Source: Hyphomicrobiales bacterium (GTDB lineage: Bacteria; Pseudomonadota; Alphaproteobacteria; Rhizobiales; Methyloligellaceae). Taken from it: DNA of 43,890 nt. The DNA is taken from NCBI GenBank assembly GCA_021775575.1, contig JAJFHO010000143.1, positions 1 through 43,890 of the forward strand, read 5' to 3'. The notes beneath the pieces are model-generated. The model saw only the letters and a program-made list of their open reading frames with translations, was not told the origin of the DNA and did not search any database. The number at the start of each line of letters is the position of its first letter. The stretch's first letter is position 1. The translations under genes and the position numbers were made by a program. Positions 9,737 through 19,226 of this stretch are shown piece by piece.

Positions 9737-9982
9737 ATGATTGAAAGAAATGATCTGCAGAGGTGGGTAGTCGACGCACTTATGCACTATGGAGGACGTG
9801 CCCGTCTAATCGACGTCGCCAAACACATTTGGCGCAATCACAGGGAAGAGTTGGAAGCGTCTGGTGATCTACTGTTCAAGTGGCAATACGACATGCGATG
9901 GGCTGCAACTGTCTTGAGGAAGAAAGGCAAATTAAGGGCAGCAGAAGATTCCGAACGTGGCGTGTGGGAGCTAGTCAGTTAG
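9737..9982 (+). CDS. Small low-G+C protein, possible winged-helix domain
   Basis: An 81-residue protein of unknown function. GGAGATAAGAA directly precedes the ATG at 9737, which is good support for a real gene. My count gives about 50% G+C for the gene, well below its neighbours at roughly 60% or more. The sequence suggests a winged-helix fold: helix-forming segments (NDLQRWVVDAL, LIDVAKHIWRNH, RWAATVLRKKGKL), then a short wing ending RGVWELV. The terminal GVWEL pattern recalls the N-terminal domain of Mrr-type restriction proteins, but no nuclease domain is present. Its 3' end overlaps the convergent rsmD by 4 bases. The composition hints at horizontal acquisition. Confidence 0.75.
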   Translation: MIERNDLQRWVVDALMHYGGRARLIDVAKHIWRNHREELEASGDLLFKWQYDMRWAATVLRKKGKLRAAEDSERGVWELVS

Positions 9983-10548
9983 TTTAGTTCTATATGGCCC
10001 CGGAGAAAAATAATCTGCGTGTCGCCATAGACCCGCCGATCGAGTTCTTCAAAGCCTTCCGGCACGTCGATTTCGGCGTGCGCCTGTTCTTCAAAAACGG
10101 CGATGCCTCCCGTTCCGATCCATCCGCCCTCATGGACCGATTTTAGCGCTTCCTCGCCGAGGCCCTTGCCGTAGGGCGGATCGAGAAACACCAGATCGAA
10201 AGCGTCGACATTGCCGGCAGGCCCCAGTTTCGTCGCACCGCGCCGCCATATCTTGGCGATGCCGGTAAGCTGTAAATTCTCGATATTGCGCCGGATCAGC
10301 CCGCGTGCTTCCGCTGCGTCGTCGATGAACAGGGCGTATTTCGCGCCGCGCGATAAGGCTTCGAGCCCCAGCGCACCGGTGCCCGCGAACAGATCGAGGA
10401 CGCGAGCGCCTTCAATGTCGAAATCTTCGATGCCATGCTCGAGAATATTGAACAACGCCTCGCGCACCCGGTCGCTGGTCGGACGGGTGGCGTCGCCTTT
10501 TGGCGCCACCAGCATGGCGCCTCGAAACTTGCCGGCGACAATTCTCAT
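9979..10548 (-). CDS. rsmD: 16S rRNA (guanine-966 N2)-methyltransferase RsmD
   Basis: This SAM-dependent enzyme methylates G966 of 16S rRNA in the 30S subunit. The SAM-binding motif I is [18 protein letters not shown] (from about residue 51), and the N2-guanine catalytic motif is DPPY at residues 123-126 within [11 protein letters not shown]. The 189-residue length is normal. Its ATG overlaps the TGA of the upstream rluB gene (ATGA at 10545-10548), which suggests translational coupling of two rRNA modification genes. Confidence 0.95.
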   Translation of the reverse strand: MRIVAGKFRGAMLVAPKGDATRPTSDRVREALFNILEHGIEDFDIEGARVLDLFAGTGALGLEALSRGAKYALFIDDAAEARGLIRRNIENLQLTGIAKIWRRGATKLGPAGNVDAFDLVFLDPPYGKGLGEEALKSVHEGGWIGTGGIAVFEEQAHAEIDVPEGFEELDRRVYGDTQIIFLRGHIELN

Positions 10549-11411
10549 TTGCGTGGGCGCTTGTGCCGTGCCGGCGGGCGGCGTCCCGGTTTTCGCTTGG
10601 CCGCCTGTGCCTTTTCGCCCGACGGCTTGAGACCGAACTCGGCGGCGACCGAGGACCCGAGCTGGTCGGCCAGAATGCGCGGTTTCACTTCCTCCAGTAT
10701 GCCTGGTTTCAGATCGGCGAGCGCAAAGGGTCCGAACGAAATGCGGATCAGCCGGTTTACGTCAAGCCCCAGATGAGCGGCGATGCGCTTCACTTCCCGG
10801 TTCTTGCCCTCGCGCAGCGCTATGGTGAGCCAGACATTGGCCCCCTGGACCCGGTCGAGCGCGGCGATGATTTCACCATATTTTACGCCCCCTATCTCGA
10901 TGCCTTCTTTAAGTGCATCGAGCTTGTCCTGCGTGATCGCGCCCTTGGCGCGGACCCGGTAACGGCGCAGCCATCCAGTCGAGGGCAACTCCAGATGCCG
11001 GGCGAGTCCCCCGTCGCTTGTCAGCAAAAGCAAACCCTCCGTTGCGATATCGAGGCGGCCGACGGAGATGACGCGCGGCATATCGGGCGGCAGAACCTCG
11101 AACACGGTTTTCCGCCCCTCGGGATCGCGGTGCGTTGTCACCAAACCCTTCGGCTTGTGGTAGCGCCACAGCCGCACCGGACCCGCCTCCGGCAAGGGTT
11201 TGTCATCAACCTCAACCATGTCGCCCGGCCCGACCAGGCAGGCCGGAGTATCCAGCTTCTTGCCGTTGACCGTGACGCGTCCCGCCTCGATCCAGCGTTC
11301 CGCTTCGCGGCGCGAGCACAAGCCGGCATGGGCGATGGCCTTGGCGATGCGCATTGGCGCGTCCGGGCTCTTCGCCTTTTGAGTTTTTTGCCGTCCCGCC
11401 ACTTGACCCAT
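10545..11411 (-). CDS. rluB: 23S/16S rRNA pseudouridine synthase, RluB/RsuA family
   Basis: This enzyme converts a specific uridine of 23S rRNA to pseudouridine. An S4 RNA-binding domain lies near residues 20-75 ([17 protein letters not shown]), followed by the catalytic domain with [17 protein letters not shown]. Asp121 is the likely nucleophile. The C-terminus is a basic Lys/Arg/Pro tail, common in alphaproteobacterial forms. The frame is open further upstream to 11480, but that would overlap the start of divergent tadA, so the ATG at 11411 is preferred (288 residues). No strong ribosome binding site is visible there. RluB and RluE/F cannot be separated with certainty by eye. Confidence 0.88.
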   Translation of the reverse strand: MGQVAGRQKTQKAKSPDAPMRIAKAIAHAGLCSRREAERWIEAGRVTVNGKKLDTPACLVGPGDMVEVDDKPLPEAGPVRLWRYHKPKGLVTTHRDPEGRKTVFEVLPPDMPRVISVGRLDIATEGLLLLTSDGGLARHLELPSTGWLRRYRVRAKGAITQDKLDALKEGIEIGGVKYGEIIAALDRVQGANVWLTIALREGKNREVKRIAAHLGLDVNRLIRISFGPFALADLKPGILEEVKPRILADQLGSSVAAEFGLKPSGEKAQAAKRKPGRRPPARHKRPRK

Positions 11412-11466
11412 CCGGTCCGTTTGCCTCAGTTGTTGCTGATTATCCGCACGCAAGGTCGCAGAAGGC

Positions 11467-11925
11467 ATGAGTTCCGGCAAGCCACCAAAACCGATGGAGA
11501 CAGCGCTTCAAGAAGCGCAAGCGGCCGGCGCGCGCGGCGAGGTGCCCGTGGGCGCCGTCATTGTATCGGCGGCGGGAGAGCTTCTCTGCGCGGCGGGCAA
11601 CAGGACGCTTGAGCTGAAAGACCCGACAGCCCATGCGGAACTGCTGGCGATCCGCGCCGCCTGCAAGCGCCTCGGCAGCGAAAGGCTCGTCGATTGCGAT
11701 CTCTATGTGACGCTCGAGCCCTGCGCCATGTGTGCGGCGGCGATCTCTTTCGCGCGCATCCGCCGGCTTTATTTCGGCGCGGCGGATCCGAAAGGCGGTG
11801 CCGTTGAACACGGACCCTGTTTCTTCAACCAGCCGACCTGTCATCATGCGCCGGAGGTCTATGGCGGTATCGCGGAGCAGGCCGCCGGCGAGCTGCTTAG
11901 ATCGTTTTTTCGCGAACGCCGCTGA
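11467..11925 (+). CDS. tadA: tRNA-specific adenosine deaminase TadA
   Basis: This zinc enzyme deaminates adenosine-34 to inosine in the tRNA-Arg(ACG) anticodon. Zinc and catalytic residues are in place: His56-Ala-Glu58 (TAHAELL) and PCAMC with Cys86 and Cys89. The conserved [14 protein letters not shown] loop follows. The product is 152 residues, normal for the family. The start could also be the ATG at 11494. It is divergent from rluB, and its last 29 bases overlap the 3' end of the convergent patatin gene. Confidence 0.94.
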   Translation: MSSGKPPKPMETALQEAQAAGARGEVPVGAVIVSAAGELLCAAGNRTLELKDPTAHAELLAIRAACKRLGSERLVDCDLYVTLEPCAMCAAAISFARIRRLYFGAADPKGGAVEHGPCFFNQPTCHHAPEVYGGIAEQAAGELLRSFFRERR

Positions 11926-12784
11926 GCCGGGCCTCAAGGGATCGTTTCAACTCGTCCTTGATGGGCAGGGCGGCGTCGAGAATGGCGCGGATCTTGTAAA
12001 ATTCCAATATGCGGAACTGGTCGACGGGCGGGCGGATGAGGATATCGGGCCGCTTGGCCTTGAGCTTTTCCTGGACAATGGCGTTCTGCATTATCTGCGA
12101 GGAAGCCAGTACGGCCTCCAGCGCTGTCGGTGGACGGTCTTCGGGGAATCTGAGATGCCCGGTCACGTCTATTGCGACAGTAGGCGTGCATTCGGAAGGC
12201 AGCAGGTCGTAGGGCAGGGGGTTGACGAGCCCCCCGTCGGCGAGCGCGTGGCCGTCATGCTCGATGGCGCGGAAGATGGACGGCAATGCCATGCTGGCGG
12301 CGATGGCCTTGCCAAGATTGCCAGTTTCCAGGATCACGAGCTTTTGCTCCCTATAGTCCGTTGCCGCGGCCCGGAAGGGCACTTTTACCTCCTCCAGCCG
12401 CGCGGTGGCGGCTTCGGGCAGGACGATCTCAATGAGCTTTTCCGCATTCATCAGCGAGGCGGAGAAGGGGCGCAGCGTCCAAAGCTGCATCCAGTCCTTT
12501 GGCGTGCCGGAAAACAGCCGGCGGGCAATCTCCGCCGGGTTGGTCAGAATTGTCTCGGCGCGTTCGCGAATCTCCCCGGCCGTGAGCCCCAACGCATAAG
12601 CACCGCCGAAAATCGCGCCGATGCTGGTGCCGGCGATCATCGCCGGTTTCAGTCCCAGCTCGTCGAACACCTCCAGAACCAGGATATGCGCCAGGCCCCG
12701 GGCGCCTCCGCCGCCGAGTGCAAGACCTATCCCGTCCGGGGGAGATCCGGCGGCCATTTCATCACTGTGTTTGGACGTGCTCAT
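11897..12784 (-). CDS. Patatin-like phospholipase, RssA/NTE family
   Basis: Predicted serine hydrolase acting on acyl lipids. The patatin elements are in order: the glycine-rich oxyanion loop GGGGARG at residues 24-30, the nucleophile elbow GTSIG with Ser54, and the second dyad residue Asp183 in DGGLVNPLP. There is no signal peptide or membrane segment, and at 295 residues it is a single-domain form. It starts 10 bases after the hydrolase gene, so it is probably the last gene of the purD-hydrolase-patatin run. Physiological substrate unknown. Confidence 0.9.
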   Translation of the reverse strand: MSTSKHSDEMAAGSPPDGIGLALGGGGARGLAHILVLEVFDELGLKPAMIAGTSIGAIFGGAYALGLTAGEIRERAETILTNPAEIARRLFSGTPKDWMQLWTLRPFSASLMNAEKLIEIVLPEAATARLEEVKVPFRAAATDYREQKLVILETGNLGKAIAASMALPSIFRAIEHDGHALADGGLVNPLPYDLLPSECTPTVAIDVTGHLRFPEDRPPTALEAVLASSQIMQNAIVQEKLKAKRPDILIRPPVDQFRILEFYKIRAILDAALPIKDELKRSLEARLSGVREKTI

Positions 12785-12794
12785 GCCGCGTGAC

Positions 12795-13700
12795 CTAACC
12801 GGCCTTGAGGAAGGGCAACAATGCCTTAAGCGTATCTTGAGGGTTTTCCTCAGGTAAAAAATGACCGCTGGCGACGGGTTCTCCGGAAAGTTCGCGGCAC
12901 CATTCGCGCCAGATATCGAGCGACCCGCTTACAAAGCCCTTCTTGCGGCTCTCTCCCCAAAGCGCCAGGACGGGGCATGCGATTTTGTGCCCCGCTTCGC
13001 GGTCGATGGCATCGAAGGCGGTATCGCAGGTTGCGCCCGCGCGGTAGTCCTCGCAGCCGGTGTGAATCCGCTCAGGCTGCGAGATCGCTGCCCTGTAATG
13101 CTCCATCGCGGGATCGGCAAAGGCGGAAAGATCGCCCGCGCCGCTCCACGCCGCCATCAGATGCTCGAGCCAGAGGACCGGGTTCGCGCCGATCATTTTT
13201 TCCGGAAGTGGCGAGGGTTGCGCCAGAAACGGCCAGTGGAACTTGCCGAGCGCAATATGCGCGGTCTCCTGCCAGACGAACCAGGTAGGCACGATATCGA
13301 GAACCGCGAGGCGCGTGATGCGGCGTTGCTTGTCGTCAAGCGCCATGCGGTAGCCGACGCGACCGCCCCGGTCGTGCGATGCGACGGCGAATTCGTCATG
13401 ACCGAGCGCGGTCATGACTTCCGCCATGTCCGCGCCCATGGCGCGTTTTGAATAGGTCAGATGTTCGGCGTCGCTCTGCGGGCAGGAGCTTTGCCCGTAG
13501 CCGCGCAAATCCGGGATCACGAGGGAAAAATGCTGCGCCAGTTCACCGGCCAGTTTGTGCCACATGACATGGGTCTGCGGATAGCCGTGCAGCAGAAGCA
13601 GCGGCGGGCCCGAGCCGCCGAGGCGGGCGAAAATCTCCGCGCCCGTCGTCTTGAAGCTGTGCACTTCAAAACCGGGGAACAGGTCGGGCAGGGCGCTCAC
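12795..13700 (-). CDS. Alpha/beta hydrolase, haloacetate (fluoroacetate) dehalogenase-like
   Basis: A 301-residue cytoplasmic alpha/beta-hydrolase. The nucleophile elbow carries an aspartate (SHDRGGRVG), as in haloalkane and haloacetate dehalogenases. The residue set known from fluoroacetate dehalogenase RPA1163 is present at the same numbers: Asp110 nucleophile, Arg111 and Arg114 for carboxylate binding, His155, Trp156 and Tyr219 around the halide, and His280 as the base. Asp135 would be the triad acid. The family hydrolyses haloacetates to glycolate. The start is GTG, overlapping the purD stop as GTGA, so translation is probably coupled. Activity on fluoroacetate is an inference from residues; chloroacetate, or epoxide hydrolysis by relatives, remains possible. 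Confidence 0.85.
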   Translation of the reverse strand: MSALPDLFPGFEVHSFKTTGAEIFARLGGSGPPLLLLHGYPQTHVMWHKLAGELAQHFSLVIPDLRGYGQSSCPQSDAEHLTYSKRAMGADMAEVMTALGHDEFAVASHDRGGRVGYRMALDDKQRRITRLAVLDIVPTWFVWQETAHIALGKFHWPFLAQPSPLPEKMIGANPVLWLEHLMAAWSGAGDLSAFADPAMEHYRAAISQPERIHTGCEDYRAGATCDTAFDAIDREAGHKIACPVLALWGESRKKGFVSGSLDIWREWCRELSGEPVASGHFLPEENPQDTLKALLPFLKAG

Positions 13701-14980
13701 GCGGCGGCATCCTCGCGCTGCAGCGCCCGCCAGCCGATGTCCGAACGGCAGAAGCCTTCCGGCCAGTCTATGCTCGCAACGGCGGCATAGGCTTTGTCCC
13801 GCGCCTCGCGCACCGTGCCGCCGCGCGCCGTCACATTGAGAACGCGCCCGCCAACGGCAATAATCTTGCCGTCACGCAGCTCGGTGCCGGCGTGGAAAAT
13901 CTCCACGTCGGGATCGCTTGCGGCCTCCTCCAGCCCGGCTATTTCCGAGCCTTTTTCATAGGCCCCCGGATAGCCCCGGGCGGCCATGACGACGGTGACG
14001 GCCATATCGCCGCGCCAGCGAATATCGACCTGGTCAAGCTCGCCATCGGCGGTCGCCAGAAGCGCCGGCAGCAGATCGGACTTCAGAAGCATCATCAGCG
14101 TCTGGCATTCTGGATCACCGAAGCGGATGTTATACTCGATGAGTTTCGGGCCATCCTTGGTGACCATCAAACCGGCAAAGAGGACTCCCTTGAAGGGTGT
14201 GCACGCCTCCGCCAGACCCTCCATTGTCGGCAGTATGATTTCGTCCATTGTCCGCGCACAAAGCGCTTCGGTCATAACCTGTGCAGGCGAATAGGCGCCC
14301 ATGCCGCCGGTGTTGGGGCCCTTGTCGCCATCAAAGGCGCGCTTGTGATCCTGGGCTGTTACAAGCGGAATGGCGGTCTTGCCGTCGACAAGGGCAAAGA
14401 AACTCGCCTCTTCCCCGATCAGACATTCCTCGATCACGATTTCTGCGCCAGCCTCTCCAAAGCGCCCATCGAAACAGTCGTCGACGGCTTCAAAGGCCTG
14501 GCTTATTGTCTCGGCAACCGTGACGCCCTTGCCCGCCGCGAGGCCGTCCGCCTTGATGACGATCGGAACACCCTGCTCGCGGATGTATGATTTGGCGGCT
14601 TCCGCGTCGGTGAAGTGCCCATAGGCGGCGGTCGGGATATCGTGCTTCGCGCACAGGTCCTTGGTGAAAGCTTTCGATCCTTCCAATCGCGCCGCGGCCT
14701 TTGAGGGGCCGAATGCCTTCAGACCAGCAGCCGCCAGATCGTCGACGAGGCCCGCGACCAGCGGCGCCTCCGGCCCGATAACGGTGAAAGCGATATTCTT
14801 GTCCTTGCAGAAAGCCACAACCGCCTCATGGTCGTTGGTATCCAGCGCCATGCATTCGGCGATTTCCGAGATGCCGCCATTTCCCGGCGCGCAATAAAGC
14901 GTATCGAGCAAGGGGCTGGCCGAAAGCGCCCAGGCCAGCGCGTGCTCCCGGCCGCCCGATCCGATCAGAAGAATATTCAT
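13697..14980 (-). CDS. purD: Phosphoribosylamine-glycine ligase
   Basis: This ATP-grasp enzyme joins phosphoribosylamine and glycine in the second step of purine synthesis. The N-terminal nucleotide-binding start reads [17 protein letters not shown]. Later motifs include [13 protein letters not shown], the [12 protein letters not shown] segment and the ATP-grasp metal-binding region [11 protein letters not shown]. The frame is open ten codons further upstream, but the ATG at 14980 gives the standard N-terminus (427 residues). It heads a minus-strand run with the dehalogenase-like hydrolase and patatin, and is divergent from xseA across about 100 bases. Confidence 0.96.
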   Translation of the reverse strand: MNILLIGSGGREHALAWALSASPLLDTLYCAPGNGGISEIAECMALDTNDHEAVVAFCKDKNIAFTVIGPEAPLVAGLVDDLAAAGLKAFGPSKAAARLEGSKAFTKDLCAKHDIPTAAYGHFTDAEAAKSYIREQGVPIVIKADGLAAGKGVTVAETISQAFEAVDDCFDGRFGEAGAEIVIEECLIGEEASFFALVDGKTAIPLVTAQDHKRAFDGDKGPNTGGMGAYSPAQVMTEALCARTMDEIILPTMEGLAEACTPFKGVLFAGLMVTKDGPKLIEYNIRFGDPECQTLMMLLKSDLLPALLATADGELDQVDIRWRGDMAVTVVMAARGYPGAYEKGSEIAGLEEAASDPDVEIFHAGTELRDGKIIAVGGRVLNVTARGGTVREARDKAYAAVASIDWPEGFCRSDIGWRALQREDAAA

Positions 14981-15082
14981 GGGCTCAGGTCCTGTTGAGA
15001 ATCGCGTCACGCGATTGCAGAGTGACTCGGCAGATGATCTAACATTGCTTTTGCATCAGGCAAACAGGAGGAAAGTCGCGCC

Positions 15083-16525
15083 GTGGAAAAAGCCGACGAA
15101 ATCGGGCAGCCGCCGGCCGGGAACATCGCCGAGTTCACTGTTTCGGAGCTTTCCTTCGCAATCAAGCGATCGATTGAGGATAATTTCGCCTATGTCCGCG
15201 TGCGTGGCGAGCTGGGCCGGATTTCGCGTCCCGCGTCGGGCCATGTCTATCTCGATCTGAAAGATGAAAAGGCGGTGATTTCAGGCGTGATCTGGCGTGG
15301 CCAGGCAGCGCGCCTCAAGGTCCAGCCGGAGCAGGGCATGGAGGTTATCGCCACGGGCAGGCTGACCACCTATCCCGGCCAGAGCCGCTACCAGATCGTT
15401 ATCGAATCGCTGGAGCCCGCGGGCGTCGGCGCGCTTCTGGCACAGCTTGAAAAACTGAAGAAAAAGCTGACCGCCGAAGGGCTGTTCGATGAGGAACGCA
15501 AGAAGCGGCGGCCCTTTCTGCCGCGCACTGTCGGCATCGTTACATCGCCGACCGGCGCGGTCATACGCGACATGCTGCATGGTTTTGACGAACGCTTCCC
15601 GGTACAGGTGATCGTCTGGCCGGTCAGGGTGCAGGGCGAAAGCTGTGGCGCCGAAGTGGCCTCGGCCATCGCCGGGTTCAACGCGCTGAAGGAGGGCGAT
15701 GCCATTCCCCGGCCCGACGTGCTGATCGTGGCGCGCGGCGGTGGCAGTATTGAAGATCTCTGGGGTTTTAACGAAGAGATTGTCGCCCGCGCCGCCGCGA
15801 TGAGCGATATCCCGTTGATTTCAGCGGTCGGTCACGAGACCGACTGGACGCTTATCGATTTTGTTTCCGACGCCCGCGCGCCGACGCCAACCAAGGCAGC
15901 GGAATGGGCGGTTCCGGTATATTCGGAATTGCTGGCGCGCTCGCAGGAGCTGGCGCGCCGGCAGATGATTGCGCTGCGCCGCGTGCTCGAGCAGCGCCGC
16001 GCGGGCCTGACCGCCGCTGGCAGGGGTTTGCCGCGCCTCCCAGACCTGCTCGCCTTGCCGCGGCAGCAGCTCGATACCGCGGCGGGACGGTTGCCCCTGG
16101 CGCTCAAGTCGAATGCGGCGCGCCATCGCTCGCGACTTGAACGGCAATCAGGCCGGGTGCGCCCGCATCTGCTTCGCCAGCGCATGGTGCGCAATCGCGA
16201 GCAAGTTCTACTGCTCGAACAAAGGGCGGTTCGCGCAATCGGCCAACTGGTCCGGCGCAAACGCGAAACTATTGACGCGCGCGGTCAGCTGCTCGCCTCG
16301 CTCGGCCACAAGGGCGTGCTGGCGCGCGGTTTCGCACTGGTGCGCGATGCGTCGGGTACGATGGTGCGCCGCGCCGCCGGCGTGTCGGCGGGCGATGCGT
16401 TGGAGCTGGAATTCGCTGATGGCTGTGTGACGGTAGCCGCTGGCGAAAATACCGTTTCCTCCAAGGCGCAGCCGCGAAGGGGAGGAAAAAAACCGGGCAG
16501 CGGACCGCAGGGCTCTTTGTTTTAA
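15083..16525 (+). CDS. xseA: Exodeoxyribonuclease VII large subunit
   Basis: Large subunit of the ATP-independent single-strand exonuclease ExoVII, which acts in repair with the small subunit XseB (not in this window). An N-terminal OB-fold occupies roughly residues 12-110 (FTVSELSFAIKRSIE, SGHVYLDLKDEKA). The catalytic domain follows with GIVTSPTGAVIRD, ARGGGSIEDLW and SAVGHETDWTL, and then the long Arg-rich helical region. The product is 480 residues. The GTG start is supported by CAGGAGGAAAG at about 15066-15076. Confidence 0.95.
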   Translation: MEKADEIGQPPAGNIAEFTVSELSFAIKRSIEDNFAYVRVRGELGRISRPASGHVYLDLKDEKAVISGVIWRGQAARLKVQPEQGMEVIATGRLTTYPGQSRYQIVIESLEPAGVGALLAQLEKLKKKLTAEGLFDEERKKRRPFLPRTVGIVTSPTGAVIRDMLHGFDERFPVQVIVWPVRVQGESCGAEVASAIAGFNALKEGDAIPRPDVLIVARGGGSIEDLWGFNEEIVARAAAMSDIPLISAVGHETDWTLIDFVSDARAPTPTKAAEWAVPVYSELLARSQELARRQMIALRRVLEQRRAGLTAAGRGLPRLPDLLALPRQQLDTAAGRLPLALKSNAARHRSRLERQSGRVRPHLLRQRMVRNREQVLLLEQRAVRAIGQLVRRKRETIDARGQLLASLGHKGVLARGFALVRDASGTMVRRAAGVSAGDALELEFADGCVTVAAGENTVSSKAQPRRGGKKPGSGPQGSLF

Positions 16526-16600
16526 GGAGGCTGCTGGCAAAAGCCGCACTCAATGGTTATCTTTAGCAACACTGGAATCACCGGCAGGACCCGAATATCC

Positions 16601-16852
16601 ATGAACCGTCTGGAGAACAAGTTTTCAGTTAAGGGAGAGGCGAAGCTCAACTATGCGAGCGGCGACTATCAGGTTGTGGCGCCGGGCGAATTCGTGCGCT
16701 GCGCCGTCAGCGGCGCGCCCATATCCCTGGACGATTTGCGTTACTGGAATGTGGAGCTGCAGGAGGCTTATGCGAGCGCGGAGCTCGCCTTGCAGCGCCA
16801 CCGCGAGGTCAGCGAGCGCACTGACGGCAACGCTCCCGCGTCAGACGAGTGA
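16601..16852 (+). CDS. DUF2093 family protein
   Basis: A small soluble protein of 83 residues with the features I associate with DUF2093: KLNYASGDYQVVAPGEFVRCAVSG followed by ISLDDLRYWNVELQEAYAS. No function is established. The ATG at 16601 gives the standard N-terminus (MNRLENKFSVKG); a frame-compatible ATG at 16553 would add 16 residues and is less likely. DUF2093 genes commonly sit next to xseA and lpxK in Rhizobiales-like genomes. Its last 12 bases overlap the 3' end of the convergent lpxK. Confidence 0.85.
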   Translation: MNRLENKFSVKGEAKLNYASGDYQVVAPGEFVRCAVSGAPISLDDLRYWNVELQEAYASAELALQRHREVSERTDGNAPASDE

Positions 16853-17875
16853 TTGTTCTACGCTCCGCGAGATCAAAGCGTCTTTCACCAGCGCCGCAAT
16901 TGCCGGCTTGTCCTGAAACGCAAGCTTTACAGGGAGAGCCCGGGTATTTTTCCGGAGTTCCTCCAAGGCAGCATCCTTATAGGCAAGCCGCGCCCAGTCT
17001 TTCTCCGTCGTAACCAGAGATGCCTTGGCTTGCGCCGCCGCCGCCAGCAGCCGGGCCGCATCCTGCTGTGAATAATCATGATGGTCGGGAAATTCGATCC
17101 TCGCCGGCAGTTTGGCGCCGGCGTCCTCCAGGGTCCTGAAGAATTTTTCCGGATGCGCGATGCCGGCAAAGGCGACGAGGCGCTTGTTCTTCAGCCAGGC
17201 CGTCTTCTCGGCGGGCCGCACGGTTGCGTTGAAGACAGGCAAGCTATGTTGCCGGGCCTTGTCAGCGACCTCGTCGCCGGCGCCGCCATGCCCGACCAGC
17301 AACACGGCACCGGCGCGTGAAAGTTGGTTTGAAAGCGAACCGCGCAACGGGCCTGCCGGAATAATCATGCCGTTGCCGACACCGCTCGCACGGTCGACGA
17401 CGACAAGCGAGAAATCCTTGGCCAGATAGGGATTCTGGAAACCGTCATCCATGACAATCACGCTGCAATCGAGAGTTTCGGCAAACCGTGCGCCTCTGGC
17501 CCGGTCCGGGCTGACGATTGTGGCAGCCGATTTTGCGAGCAGGAGGGCCTCGTCCCCGACCTCCGCGCTCCCGTCCTTCGCCGCGTCGACCAGGTGCGGT
17601 CCGGTGATCGACCCGCCATAGCCCCGGGTTAGAAAAACCGGCGTTTCTCCAGCCGATTTCAGCATTTCGGCAATAGCTATGGCCGTAGGCGTCTTGCCCG
17701 CGCCGCCGGCAACCAGATTGCCGATGCACACGACTGGCAGCTTCGAGCGATAGGGAGTGACCGCGCGCCAGCGCAGCCAGCCGATAAGCCGCCAGATGAG
17801 GGCCGCCGGCTCAAGCAGTGCGGGTATCAGGCTGAAACCGGACCCGTACCACCAATAAGGCGCCCTGACCGGCAC
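16841..17875 (-). CDS. lpxK: Tetraacyldisaccharide 4'-kinase
   Basis: This inner-membrane kinase adds the 4'-phosphate to the tetraacyldisaccharide precursor of lipid A. A hydrophobic N-terminal segment (about residues 12-34) is followed by the Walker A-type loop GNLVAGGAGKTPT at residues 52-64, and by conserved LTRGYGG, VGDEALLLA and VMDDGFQNP motifs. At 344 residues it is of normal length. The start codon is GTG, only 4 bases after the waaA stop, so it belongs to the msbA-waaA-lpxK run. Confidence 0.95.
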   Translation of the reverse strand: MPVRAPYWWYGSGFSLIPALLEPAALIWRLIGWLRWRAVTPYRSKLPVVCIGNLVAGGAGKTPTAIAIAEMLKSAGETPVFLTRGYGGSITGPHLVDAAKDGSAEVGDEALLLAKSAATIVSPDRARGARFAETLDCSVIVMDDGFQNPYLAKDFSLVVVDRASGVGNGMIIPAGPLRGSLSNQLSRAGAVLLVGHGGAGDEVADKARQHSLPVFNATVRPAEKTAWLKNKRLVAFAGIAHPEKFFRTLEDAGAKLPARIEFPDHHDYSQQDAARLLAAAAQAKASLVTTEKDWARLAYKDAALEELRKNTRALPVKLAFQDKPAIAALVKDALISRSVEQSLV

Positions 17876-17879
17876 GATT

Positions 17880-19205
17880 TCACCCTCTCCGGGGCGGGAG
17901 GTGGTCGCCCAGCGCGTCCAGGGTTTTCATCAGAGCGCCGCTCATGGATGACAGGGCAGTCCTGCCGCCCCGCTGCATTTGCTTTCGCGCCCTTGCGTCC
18001 CGCAGAAGCCTGTCCGCCGCTTCGGTGAGCTCGTCCGCATTGCGCGTATCGGCCAGGCCTCCGGACGCCCGCAACGCCTTATAGGCATCGTCGAAATTAC
18101 CGACATTCGGGCCGGAGAGAACGACGGCGCCATGCTGGATTGCCTCGACTGGATTTTGTCCACCATGCGGTACAAGCGATCCGCCAATGAAGGCGATGGG
18201 GGCCAGCGCGTAGAACAAACCCAACTCACCGATCGTGTCGGCGACATATATTTCCGTGCTTCCATTGAGATTATCGCTGTTGGAGCGACGAGCGGTTCGA
18301 AGGCCGGCGGATTTGGCCAGAGCAGCGACCTCGGCGCCGCGATGCGGGTGCCGGGGAGCGATAATGGTCAACAAACCGGCGTGCTTTTTCGCAAGACGGG
18401 CATGAACTTTGGTGATGATCCGGTCCTCGCCGGGATGCGTGCTCGCGGCCAGGAATAGCGGTCTGCCAGCAATGTCCTTTTTCAGTTTAGCCAGCTCATT
18501 TCTTCCCGCGGCGGGTGCCGGGGCATCCATCTTGAGATTTCCTGTCGCAACCGCGGCCGGCGCGCCCAGAGCAATGAAGCGCTCAGCGAATTTTTCATTC
18601 TGCGCCAGAATAAGATCGAAGAGCGCAAATAACGCCGCGGCTGTTTTGGGTCTGCGCCGCCACCGTCCGAAAGACCGGTCGGAAACGCGGCCATTGACAA
18701 GGACCAGCGGTATACCACGCCGCTTGGTCTCGTCGATAAGGCTCGGCCAAATCTCGGATTCGGCGAAGATGGCGGTGTCGGGCCGCCAATGGTCCAGAAA
18801 ACGGCTGGCGAAATCCGGCGTGTCGAGGGGTACATATTGATGGATGACCTGCTCCCCGATACGCCCCTGTGCGAAGCGCGCCGAAGTCACCGTCCCGGTT
18901 GTCAGCAGAACCCGGATATCGGGCCTGAAACGACCCAGAGCCTCGATCAGCGGCAGTACCGCGCTGGTCTCGCCGACGCTGGCGGCATGGAACCAGACAA
19001 GCGCTCCGGAGGGACGCGCTACGGCGGTGCGGCCCAGCCGTTCGCGGCGGCGGTCCGGGTCTTCCTTGCCGCGCCGTTCGCGCCAGCGAAGAAACAGCGG
19101 CGCCGCCGGCGTAGCCGCGACCATGGCGGCCCGGTACGCTCGCAGCGTGAGCGGACATCCTGCCCGCTTGTTACAGTTTCTATCGCGTAATTTTCGCGCA
19201 GACAT
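17880..19205 (-). CDS. waaA: 3-deoxy-D-manno-octulosonic acid (Kdo) transferase
   Basis: This GT-B glycosyltransferase at the inner membrane adds Kdo to the lipid A precursor. The N-terminal acceptor domain has LVWFHAASVGETSAVLPL, with the family's catalytic Glu in SVGE. Further marks are TGTVTSARFA, the YVPLDTP segment, FAESEIWP and the sugar-nucleotide-binding FIGGSLVPHGGQNPVEA. The ATG at 19205 gives 441 residues; a GTG four codons upstream (19217) is also possible. It follows the ABC exporter by about 20 bases. Confidence 0.93.
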   Translation of the reverse strand: MSARKLRDRNCNKRAGCPLTLRAYRAAMVAATPAAPLFLRWRERRGKEDPDRRRERLGRTAVARPSGALVWFHAASVGETSAVLPLIEALGRFRPDIRVLLTTGTVTSARFAQGRIGEQVIHQYVPLDTPDFASRFLDHWRPDTAIFAESEIWPSLIDETKRRGIPLVLVNGRVSDRSFGRWRRRPKTAAALFALFDLILAQNEKFAERFIALGAPAAVATGNLKMDAPAPAAGRNELAKLKKDIAGRPLFLAASTHPGEDRIITKVHARLAKKHAGLLTIIAPRHPHRGAEVAALAKSAGLRTARRSNSDNLNGSTEIYVADTIGELGLFYALAPIAFIGGSLVPHGGQNPVEAIQHGAVVLSGPNVGNFDDAYKALRASGGLADTRNADELTEAADRLLRDARARKQMQRGGRTALSSMSGALMKTLDALGDHLPPRRG

Positions 19206-19226
19206 GCCGTCTCGCACCAGCTTCGT

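Noticed and set aside
10500-11612. 370-codon plus-strand frame opposite rluB
   Set aside because: Antisense to rluB and running into tadA in the wrong frame; composition is that of a shadow.
11732-12793. 353-codon plus-strand frame opposite the patatin gene
   Set aside because: Antisense to clear patatin motifs and overlapping tadA out of frame.
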